Translations under genes and position numbers: made by a program
NCBI GenBank assembly: GCA_902629495.1
Contig: CACORA010000059.1
Coordinates: forward strand, 1 to 5,834
DNA length: 5,834 nt
Direction of reading: 5' to 3'
From: Planctomycetaceae bacterium
GTDB taxonomy: Bacteria > Planctomycetota > Planctomycetia > Pirellulales > UBA1268
Shown here: positions 1-5,834 of the stretch, one piece after another
Layout of the letters: each line of letters starts with the position of its first letter
Numbering within the stretch: the stretch's first letter is position 1
The notes under the pieces: model-generated
Databases searched by the model: none
The model's input: only the letters and a program-made list of their open reading frames with translations
Told to the model about the DNA's origin: nothing

Positions 1-769
1 GTTCAGGTTCAGGATCCGAGGTACTGAGAAGAGCTTCCGTTGGTACGCTTTCTTCCGGGTTGCTAGCAATGCCTTGGCTGTTAGGAGTAGAGATACCCGC
101 TGGTTCTGGATCCACTTTATGTGCAACAGGGTCTGCCTGTTCAATAAGTGGGCTATCTGATGTGATTGAATCAGAAGAAACTTCTGTTAGCGATGAATCA
201 TCTATCACGTTCGACTCTGATATTTCTTGGTGCTCAATACCCACGGTTTGATTTATGTTCGAAGCCAGTGGTGGAGTATTTTGTTTCTCACTAACGTCTG
301 TTGACGGAATAGATGAGTTAGCTACCCAAAGATTGGTATCTGTGTGGGTTGCTGAAGCAGGCTGAAAAACTGGTGCCTCATATGTCTCGAGCGGCATGTT
401 TTTCTCATCTGATTGAGCAACAGCGGCACCTTCTACAAGCTGTCCAGAAAGAAGGGGTTGCCCTTCTCGTATTGGATGTTTCATCAACATGCCATCAAAG
501 CGATCATTTGCACGAAGCGCAGTGCTTGGCATCATGGCCTTCGGCCATTCCTGTAAGGCAACATCAAATACCGTGACTGGCGATCCTTGGGATAAATCGC
601 GCAATGCAACAAAAATTGGTTCACATTCAACCTGAGGCTTCGCCTGGGCAAGATGAACATCAAGAGTTCGATTAATACCGACAGCAGCAACTGCTCCGGC
701 AGCAAACGCTGCAGCAAATACAGTTATTGCTCGCGGACGTTGAGACTCAGAAGGGTTTTTTTTCGACAT
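1..769 (-). CDS. Membrane-anchored SAF-domain protein, CpaB-like (partial, C-terminus outside window)
   Basis: 256 residues are visible, with no stop before the left edge. Order: a short polar and basic start (MSKKNPSESQRPR), one membrane helix at about 14-32 (AITVFAAAFAAGAVAAV), then a SAF domain at about 50-112. The SAF signature includes EPIFVALRDLSQGSPVT, DVALQEWPKAMMPSTAL and IREGQPLLSGQLVEG, matching the 'vaardIpaG...v...DV...w P...p..al.....G......I..GqpLl' pattern of CpaB and FlgA-type proteins. CpaB acts in Flp/tight-adherence pilus assembly at the inner membrane. From about residue 115 the chain becomes Ser/Glu/Asp/Pro/Thr-rich with no folded motif and is probably disordered; the last visible codons repeat Pro-Glu. 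The family call is firm for the SAF domain only. No pilus genes are in view, so a CpaB role is not shown. The start is uncertain: in-frame ATGs at 814 and 874 would add 15 or 35 residues. Confidence 0.83.
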   Translation of the reverse strand, partial: MSKKNPSESQRPRAITVFAAAFAAGAVAAVGINRTLDVHLAQAKPQVECEPIFVALRDLSQGSPVTVFDVALQEWPKAMMPSTALRANDRFDGMLMKHPIREGQPLLSGQLVEGAAVAQSDEKNMPLETYEAPVFQPASATHTDTNLWVANSSIPSTDVSEKQNTPPLASNINQTVGIEHQEISESNVIDDSSLTEVSSDSITSDSPLIEQADPVAHKVDPEPAGISTPNSQGIASNPEESVPTEALLSTSDPEPE

Positions 770-775
770 AGCAGA

Positions 776-779
776 CTCC
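776..779 (-). promoter_or_regulatory. Shine-Dalgarno site supporting the SAF-protein start at 769
   Basis: GGAG on the minus strand lies six bases before the ATG at 769, an ideal spacing. Competing in-frame ATGs lie at 814 (no clear site) and 874 (AGGA at 886-883, eight bases away). The 769 start was preferred because it gives the usual short basic N-terminus directly before the membrane helix. Confidence 0.55.
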
Positions 780-923
780 GGATCAATGCCGGTGTATTCG
801 GCACATTTAGCCATCGCAGACGATACCAATCGGAGTCGGCATGACCGTCTTGCCAAAACTTCGTAGTTTGACATTCATCGGATCCTGTTTTTGATGACAT
901 CTGCCTTTTCAGTTCCGTTTTCC

Positions 924-940
924 TTAGCAAAGATTGCTAA
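924..940. repeat. Perfect inverted repeat TTAGCAA-AGA-TTGCTAA
   Basis: Two 7-base arms (924-930 and 934-940) separated by three bases are perfectly complementary, and the flanking bases do not extend the pairing. There is no T-run after it on either strand, so it does not look like a terminator. It lies in the gap upstream of the SAF-domain gene. It could be a small operator or a hairpin in the leader of that gene; chance is also possible for arms this short. Confidence 0.4.
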
Positions 941-950
941 CGAAAGCCTG

Positions 951-985
951 AAAATTAAAAATGGGTCAAAACAACAAAGTTTGAC
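951..985 (-). terminator. Possible weak rho-independent terminator after the lipoprotein gene
   Basis: Just downstream of the stop codon the minus strand reads GTCAAA, nine bases, TTTGAC (985-965), then CCA and a T-rich run TTTTTAATTTT. The stem is only six pairs and AT-rich, so termination would be weak. The position at the end of the putative tyrA-purL-purQ-lipoprotein unit, followed by a gap, fits. Confidence 0.35.
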
Positions 986-998
986 TCCATAACGGCTT

Positions 999-1982
999 TT
1001 ATTCATTCTTTGTGAAGAATGGATCAGACACGCGTTTCAGAGGTCGTATCGCGATCAGTCGTACGCCGGCACTGCTTATATCATCACGAAAAAAAACATC
1101 ACCGACGGTTGAGGACTCATCACCGCTACAACTTATTAAGAGCATTGATTCTGGTGACAGAGTTGTTTCAAACGTTAAGTGATCTAAATCATGTTGTTTT
1201 TGGCCAGCCTCAAGCCGGAACACTCCTTCATCGCCAACCCATTTTCGTTCTGTTGGTCCGTGTTTGATGATCGGGCAAACTTGTATCCGTACCTTTCCGT
1301 TTGCAGCTGGCCATGCACGTAGGACAAAGTTTGCACATGCATCTAAATATGTTGCGCCTTTTACTGCCCCATCAATCTTCTCTAGGAGTATGAGTTCCTC
1401 GTTACCGCTAGAGGATACAACCTCATTTTCACGTCCTGGAAGAAGTCGAAGTGTTCGTCGTACAACAGGGGGAACTTCGACGAGAGCTTGTGTTGTTACC
1501 ATGTCCAAGGCAGGGTCAAACGGTGGAATAAATCGTTTCATCAAGTCTGGTGGAAGAGCTGCTGAGATAACACCTGCTCGCAAGCCATTGGCTTGTAGCC
1601 TTTGCCGTATATCGCCATGAATGATTTGTTCATCTGTAAAGTCCCACAATGTCGAGGTCATTTGGGAGTCATGTTCACCAAATCGAACAAAAATAAGTTC
1701 AAATGGAATTGTTTTTGGTTCTGGTTTCGTATCTGAAGTATTTTTGGAAAGAGTGAGTTCTGGCTCGGAAAGCAAGTCGTGAGACAAAATGGCAGTTCGG
1801 CAGCCAGCGATGAGTACTGGGAGTAGACCCAATAAGAATATAAATCTGATTAATCGTCGCGAACCAAGTTGTATGTTTGCACAATACGTTTGGAGCATGA
1901 CAGAAACCACTGTTACGAAAATGGAAAAAGCCTTCAGAGGGTAGATAGGCTCATTGGATCTGTCAATGTCGTGACAGGGCAT
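999..1982 (-). CDS. Predicted lipoprotein of unknown function
   Basis: Not recognised as a named family. As drawn it has 327 residues starting at an ATG that directly follows the purQ TAA. A second ATG at 1898 (Met29) would give 299 residues and a cleaner lipoprotein signal: basic SRRLIR, hydrophobic FIFLLGLLPVL, then lipobox IAGC with the acylated Cys at 61 (33 from Met29). Neither ATG has a strong Shine-Dalgarno site, so the start is unsettled. The longer form adds another hydrophobic stretch at about 16-30. After a charged, Pro-containing linker (about 65-92) comes a domain with FELIFVRF (94-101), LWDFTDEQ (112-119), RQRLQANGLRAGVI (126-139), a probable beta-rich part at 166-240, and a C-terminal segment TTLSPESMLLIS...VGDVFFRDD...RLIAIRPL (273-315). 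The style recalls conserved planctomycete hypotheticals (memory, not a search). It is likely exported and membrane-anchored. Its link to purine genes is probably only co-transcription. Confidence 0.85.
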   Translation of the reverse strand: MPCHDIDRSNEPIYPLKAFSIFVTVVSVMLQTYCANIQLGSRRLIRFIFLLGLLPVLIAGCRTAILSHDLLSEPELTLSKNTSDTKPEPKTIPFELIFVRFGEHDSQMTSTLWDFTDEQIIHGDIRQRLQANGLRAGVISAALPPDLMKRFIPPFDPALDMVTTQALVEVPPVVRRTLRLLPGRENEVVSSSGNEELILLEKIDGAVKGATYLDACANFVLRAWPAANGKVRIQVCPIIKHGPTERKWVGDEGVFRLEAGQKQHDLDHLTFETTLSPESMLLISCSGDESSTVGDVFFRDDISSAGVRLIAIRPLKRVSDPFFTKNE

Positions 1983-2732
1983 TTATGCCATTGCTTTCAC
2001 GGCATTCTTGAAGAGTGCAAGTCCGGCTCCAGCAGCAGTGGGATCGATTCTGCCTATCCATGCTGGATGTTGTGTGACGTCGATAAACCGTTCTGGATGC
2101 GGCATAAGGCCAAGAATTCGACCGGTCTCATCGCAGGCACCAGCGACATCACCCATAGAGCCATTTGGATTTGTTGAAGCTCCAGTAGAATCAATCGCAT
2201 AGCGCAGAACCAATTGTCCAGATGCCTCAAGTGCTTGTAGATCATTTTGGGTATTCGTTACAAATCGTCCTTCGGCATGAGCGATAGGAAACTCACAGTT
2301 CTTAATGCCCTCGAGAAAAACACATTTGTTTGGGGCGGACTTTAATTGAACCCACTGATCAACAAAATGTCCACATGTGTTGTGAGCTAAGGTTGCCTGA
2401 CCATTGAGTAATAAACCCGTTTGTAGCAATACTTGAAAGCCGTTGCAGATTCCAAGAATCAACCCACCCTTGTCACGAAACTTTTGTAGAGTGTCTCCAA
2501 GCCGAAGCTTCAGTTCAATGGCGAGGATACGGCCGCTGGCTATATCATCACCATAGGAAAAGCCCCCTGGGATACAGAATATCTGAAAGTCATTGGCTAA
2601 TTCGGGCTTTTCTGTCAAAGCACGAATATGAACACGCCGAGTGATTGCACCGGCCTGTTCAAATGCATAAGCAGTTTCAAAGTCACAGTTTGTTCCGGGA
2701 GCACGAAGAATGAGAGCACGAGGAGCGAGCAT
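1983..2732 (-). CDS. purQ: Phosphoribosylformylglycinamidine synthase, glutamine amidotransferase subunit
   Basis: Class I glutamine amidotransferase that hydrolyses glutamine and channels ammonia to PurL for FGAM formation. It has 249 residues, within the normal range for PurQ. Landmarks are the N-terminal strand and loop LILRAPGTNCD (8-17), the oxyanion-loop region PGGFSYGDD (55-63), the nucleophile elbow LGICNGFQ (93-100) with catalytic Cys96, HAEGRF (152-157), NPNGS (188-192), and PHPER (211-215), which supplies the His212/Glu214 part of the triad. All triad residues are present, so it should be active. The start matches the usual PurQ N-terminus, but no Shine-Dalgarno-like purine run precedes the ATG; the bases before it are pyrimidine-rich. 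Translation may depend on ribosomes arriving from purL, whose stop is 24 bases upstream. The TAA stop is immediately followed by the ATG of the next gene. Confidence 0.97.
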   Translation of the reverse strand: MLAPRALILRAPGTNCDFETAYAFEQAGAITRRVHIRALTEKPELANDFQIFCIPGGFSYGDDIASGRILAIELKLRLGDTLQKFRDKGGLILGICNGFQVLLQTGLLLNGQATLAHNTCGHFVDQWVQLKSAPNKCVFLEGIKNCEFPIAHAEGRFVTNTQNDLQALEASGQLVLRYAIDSTGASTNPNGSMGDVAGACDETGRILGLMPHPERFIDVTQHPAWIGRIDPTAAGAGLALFKNAVKAMA

Positions 2733-2756
2733 GTGAGATAGTATTCAATGAGGAAG

Positions 2757-5675
2757 TTAAGTGGAGTGTTGTCGCCAGGCTTGGGATAGGGTGTCAACAG
2801 ACACATGAGTATCTTGACCGACGATGTCATGTATTTCGAGAAGTGGTTTATCTAGCACTTCACCAATCCATGCCCATGTGAGTTTACCGACTATGGATTC
2901 AAATCGCTTAGTGCATGACGTAGGCACTTCACAAATGAATCTCCCTGGAGTTTCACTAAAAGCACGTATGAGGTCACCCGTTTGGCTTTCCGGGGTTATT
3001 TCGGAGGGGATGGCTTTGAGATCAATACGAAGGCCTGTCTTACCCCCAATCGCCATTTCTGCGACAGCAGCTAAGAGTCCACCATCAGAGATATCATGAC
3101 ACGACGCAATACAATGGGATCGGATTGCCATGGCTACGGCGGACCATGTTGCTTGACAGCTCTCTACATTGATCTGAGGAGAACTTCCTTGAGTGAGCCC
3201 ACAGAGCAATTCAAGTTGTGAGCCAGCGAGTTCATCACGTGTCATTCCAATAATTGCAATACGGTTTCCAGCTGTTTTGAGGTCAGGTGACATTGTGGAT
3301 CGGATATCATCAACCTGCCCTAATGCTGTTGTAAGAAGCGTAGGAGGAATAGAAAGTTCATGATGCTGTCCATCTTCATCAGTAAATGAGAAGACGTTGT
3401 TCAGACTGTCTTTACCGCTCACGAATGGTGTGTTGAAGGCTACTGCCATGTCATGGCACGCACGACAGGCCTCGACAAGCGTGCCAAGAGATGACTCGCG
3501 TCGAGTGTCGCCCCAACAAAAGTTATCAAGGAGTGCTATTTTGTTTGGATCAGCACCAGCAGCAATAACATTAGATATTGCCTCAACAATACCACCTGCT
3601 GCCATCTGGTAAGGATCCACTGGACCAAGTCGATGCCTGAGGCCTACTCCAAGCACAATCCCCCGATCCCGTCCAAGAACTCCACGAATAACAGTGCCGT
3701 CTGCTGGACCATCACCCGGTCCAAGCAGAGGCTTCAGGACGCTACATCCTTGTACTTCGTGGTCGTATTGACGAATAATCCATTCTTTACTCGCAACATC
3801 GGGGGCAGATAATATTCCGAGCAAGCATGGAATGACGTCAGGAAGTGAATCAGGCCACTCGGTTTTGATGCGTTGGGGAGGAGAATAACGAGAAATCAAA
3901 CGGCGCTTCGGTCTGCCGTCATGAAGAAAATGGCAGTCGAGGTTGCCGGCTATTTGCTCATGCCATTTGAGTACCAGTTTTCTTTGACCTGTAAAGGTGC
4001 CGATAACCGTGGCTTCAACACCTTCGGATTGCGCAAGGGCGGACATTTTTTCCCAGTTGTGCTCTGGGACTGCAAGAACCATCCGTTCCTGTGCTTCAGA
4101 AATCCAGACTTCGGTCGCTGAAAGACCATCATATTTCAACGGAACCCGGTCAAGCGAAATCTCAGCACCAAGTTCTGCACCCATCTCACCGACAGCGCTG
4201 GAAAGTCCTCCAGCCCCACAATCAGTAATGGCATTAAAGAGACGGTGCTCCGCTGCAGTCAGCACAAAGTCACATAGTTGTTTTTCATTAATGGCATGAC
4301 CAATCTGAACCGACCCTCCGGATTCAGTTTCACTCGAACTCGAGAGTTCAATGCTTGAGAATGTCGCACCATGAATGCCATCTCGGCCCGTTCTTCCTCC
4401 TGCAACGACAACAAGATCACCCGGTTTGACACAGCCATCAGCTGTGTTGCGAGGCATGACACCAACCGTTCCACAAAATACGAGTGGGTTGCACGTATAC
4501 CCTGAATCATAAAAAACACCGCCAGCAATGGTTGGAATGCCCATTCGGTTTCCATAGTCACGGACACCGGCGACAACGCCTTCAAGAAGTCGTTGTGGAT
4601 GAATTACTCCAGGAGGTATCTCTGATGCGGAGTCGTCTAAAGGACCAACACAAAACACATCAAGATTGGCAACAGGTTTTGCCGCTAAGCCCGTTCCGAG
4701 GACATCACGGATAACACCTCCAAGGCCGGTTGCAGCACCACCGTAAGGCTCGATAGCAGAGGGATGGTTATGTGTTTCAACTTTGACACAGATGTCATGA
4801 TCACCATCAAATCGAACAACTCCTGAGTTGTCCCGAAAGACGCTCACGCACCAGTCTTTTGGCCCGAGACTATTTCGGATTTTTTGCGTTGCTGCAAACA
4901 CTGTTTCCTTCAGTAAGTTGTCATACTTTGTTATGCCATCTGGACGAATGTGGTCGACAGGACTTCCAAGCGTTTTATGACAACAGTGCTCGCTCCATGT
5001 CTGAGCAATTGTCTCAAGTTCTATCTCAAATGGCTCGCGGCCAAGATTTTGGAAGTGCTCACGTACAGCTCGGAGTTCACTTGCTGTGAGTGCAAGGCAA
5101 CACTCACTACTCAGTTTTTCTAAGTCAGTATCATTCAAGCCATTGAGACAAATGGTTTGCTGAGAAAAAGTCCAAGATCTACCCCGAGCAAGTGAGTCGA
5201 GTGACAATGGCCCAATGACAACATCATGTATGGCTTCGCTCGCAAGAAGTTTCCATGCCAGTCGCTTTGCATCGCATGCATCAAGGTCTGGGATCCAAAA
5301 CTTCTTAATGCTTCGAACTGCCTTTGGATGTAGATCCAATAAAGTGAGAGACTCACACGCAGACTGAGCGGCAGGATCCGTGACTCCTGTGCGTGGGAGA
5401 ATATGAACAACCGTAGGAAGGTTATTCGGTCCCTTGAGCAGCGAGGCGTCTCCTACTTTGGCTATCCGATATGATTCAGTAATAGGATCAGTGAGAAGAG
5501 TGGTAGCCAGTTTTTCAATGTCTTTTTGCGAAAATGCACCTTCAATGAGCCAGCCAGTAGCTGAGGAGGCGTGGGTACAAGCGTTGATTCCAAGAGCTTT
5601 TGCGCCTTGAATAAGGTCCTGTGCCAAGTAGTCCTGAGTTGTGTCTTTGAGATGAACATCAACCTCCCAGAGCAT
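2757..5675 (-). CDS. purL: Phosphoribosylformylglycinamidine synthase (FGAM synthetase), synthetase subunit with PurS-like N-terminus
   Basis: Cytosolic enzyme of de novo purine synthesis: FGAR + ATP + ammonia gives FGAM, with ammonia supplied by PurQ. It has 972 residues, compared with about 740 for small PurL and about 1300 for the large glutaminase-fused form. Residues 1-75 and about 86-160 look like two PurS-type units (the second opens VVHILPRTGVTDPAAQSA). A linker follows at about 175-225, then the synthetase core. Visible motifs are TWSEHCCHKT (226-235), VETHNHPSAIEPYGG (299-313) with GLGGVIRDVLGTG after it, DCGAGGLSSAVGEMG (485-499), PFVSGKDS (750-757) and CHDISDGGL (859-867), the repeated AIRS-like halves of the family. 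There is no glutaminase domain; the protein ends at the synthetase and purQ follows 24 bases later. One oddity is a second Cys after SEHC where Lys, Arg or Ser is more usual. The start is supported by a GGAGG site. The function is secure; the exact domain limits are estimates. Confidence 0.97.
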   Translation of the reverse strand: MLWEVDVHLKDTTQDYLAQDLIQGAKALGINACTHASSATGWLIEGAFSQKDIEKLATTLLTDPITESYRIAKVGDASLLKGPNNLPTVVHILPRTGVTDPAAQSACESLTLLDLHPKAVRSIKKFWIPDLDACDAKRLAWKLLASEAIHDVVIGPLSLDSLARGRSWTFSQQTICLNGLNDTDLEKLSSECCLALTASELRAVREHFQNLGREPFEIELETIAQTWSEHCCHKTLGSPVDHIRPDGITKYDNLLKETVFAATQKIRNSLGPKDWCVSVFRDNSGVVRFDGDHDICVKVETHNHPSAIEPYGGAATGLGGVIRDVLGTGLAAKPVANLDVFCVGPLDDSASEIPPGVIHPQRLLEGVVAGVRDYGNRMGIPTIAGGVFYDSGYTCNPLVFCGTVGVMPRNTADGCVKPGDLVVVAGGRTGRDGIHGATFSSIELSSSSETESGGSVQIGHAINEKQLCDFVLTAAEHRLFNAITDCGAGGLSSAVGEMGAELGAEISLDRVPLKYDGLSATEVWISEAQERMVLAVPEHNWEKMSALAQSEGVEATVIGTFTGQRKLVLKWHEQIAGNLDCHFLHDGRPKRRLISRYSPPQRIKTEWPDSLPDVIPCLLGILSAPDVASKEWIIRQYDHEVQGCSVLKPLLGPGDGPADGTVIRGVLGRDRGIVLGVGLRHRLGPVDPYQMAAGGIVEAISNVIAAGADPNKIALLDNFCWGDTRRESSLGTLVEACRACHDMAVAFNTPFVSGKDSLNNVFSFTDEDGQHHELSIPPTLLTTALGQVDDIRSTMSPDLKTAGNRIAIIGMTRDELAGSQLELLCGLTQGSSPQINVESCQATWSAVAMAIRSHCIASCHDISDGGLLAAVAEMAIGGKTGLRIDLKAIPSEITPESQTGDLIRAFSETPGRFICEVPTSCTKRFESIVGKLTWAWIGEVLDKPLLEIHDIVGQDTHVSVDTLSQAWRQHST

Positions 5676-5834
5676 CTCGTGCCTCCTTTGCTCGATTCAA
5701 TAGTTTTACAAGTCGTTGGCGGTTTTCTGATTCGATCGCAGCTAATATTTTTTCAATGTTCGCTGCGACCTTCGAAAGGGCTTTTCCTGTATTCACGGCA
5801 TTATCAAGAAGAATATCAGCCCATAATTCTGGGT
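5659..5834 (-). CDS. tyrA: Prephenate dehydrogenase, C-terminal end (partial, start outside window)
   Basis: The last 57 residues and a TGA stop of a gene entering from the right edge. The visible part begins PELWADILLDNAVNTGKAL and continues as an amphipathic, charged helix ending in ALGG. The 'PELWxDIxxxN' element followed by a helical tail is characteristic of the C-terminal dimerisation domain of prephenate dehydrogenases, which oxidatively decarboxylate prephenate to 4-hydroxyphenylpyruvate with NAD(P)+ in tyrosine synthesis. The catalytic and nucleotide-binding part is outside the window, so the call rests on this short motif. The stop lies inside the next gene: the last 17 bases overlap the purL start, and the purL ribosome-binding site sits within this coding sequence, which suggests coupled translation. 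An arogenate dehydrogenase of the same family cannot be excluded. Confidence 0.78.
   Translation of the reverse strand, partial: PELWADILLDNAVNTGKALSKVAANIEKILAAIESENRQRLVKLLNRAKEARDALGG
5682..5686 (-). promoter_or_regulatory. Strong Shine-Dalgarno site for purL
   Basis: On the minus strand AAAGGAGG precedes the purL ATG; the GGAGG core is six bases from the start codon. This fixes the purL start at 5675. The site lies inside the 3' end of tyrA, so ribosomes finishing tyrA would pass directly over it. Confidence 0.85.

Noticed and set aside
1..17. Short tandem GTTCAG repeat at the left edge
   Set aside because: It encodes Pro-Glu repeats in the low-complexity tail of the SAF protein; two copies are too few to call a DNA repeat.
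770..998. Search for a sigma-70-like promoter before the SAF gene
   Set aside because: TTGACC near 977-982 (minus strand) resembles a -35 box, but no acceptable -10 box lies 16-18 bases downstream.
1264..1620. Plus-strand 118-codon open frame
   Set aside because: It lies wholly antisense to the lipoprotein gene; its product is Ser/Arg-rich without a fold or motif, as expected of a shadow frame.
2615..2830. Minus-strand frame bridging the purL-purQ junction, considered as a possible separate purS
   Set aside because: The translated product has no PurS features, and it overlaps the firmly supported ends of purL and purQ. PurS-like sequence is found at the purL N-terminus instead.
3997..4299. 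Plus-strand 100-codon open frame
   Set aside because: Antisense to the conserved purL synthetase core, whose protein is unmistakable; no ribosome-binding site or recognisable motif.
4259..4585. Minus-strand 108-codon open frame inside purL
   Set aside because: Same strand but a different frame within purL; the purL frame carries all the conserved motifs through this interval.
1..5834. Search for CRISPR repeats, transposase, tRNA or a defence or toxin-antitoxin system
   Set aside because: No regularly spaced repeats, terminal inverted repeats, tRNA-like cloverleaf or toxin/nuclease motifs were seen; the content is mostly purine biosynthesis.

Overview
The window carries five genes, all on the minus strand and listed here in the direction of transcription (high to low coordinates). 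They are the C-terminal end of prephenate dehydrogenase (tyrA, cut by the right edge), purL, purQ, a predicted lipoprotein of unknown function, and, after a gap of about 230 bases, a membrane-anchored SAF-domain protein cut by the left edge. The plus strand holds no convincing gene; its open frames are antisense shadows of these five.

The organism looks like a bacterium from the Planctomycetota or a relative. The evidence is family resemblance recalled from memory: a roughly 970-residue PurL opening with MLWEV and carrying PurS-like domains, a CpaB-like SAF protein with a long acidic Ser/Pro-rich tail, and an orphan lipoprotein with the style of conserved planctomycete hypotheticals. Base composition looks intermediate, a little below 50% GC by eye. 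The phylum call is an inference; nothing here fixes genus or species.

Region 1983-5834 is housekeeping metabolism. TyrA converts prephenate to 4-hydroxyphenylpyruvate for tyrosine synthesis. PurL and PurQ together form FGAM synthetase, the fourth step of de novo purine synthesis: PurQ releases ammonia from glutamine, and PurL uses it with ATP to convert FGAR to FGAM. A third subunit, PurS, normally bridges the two in bacteria with small PurL. Here PurS-like sequence appears to be built into the PurL N-terminus, and no separate purS is present in the window. The tyrA stop overlaps the purL start, purL and purQ are 24 bases apart, and the lipoprotein ATG directly follows the purQ stop, so these four genes look like one transcription unit.

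Region 1-998 is less ordinary. A possible weak terminator follows the lipoprotein gene. The gap then contains a perfect short palindrome and competing start sites for the SAF-domain protein. That protein has one membrane helix, a SAF domain and a disordered acidic tail running off the window. No mobile element, CRISPR array, RNA gene or recognisable novel multi-gene system is visible.
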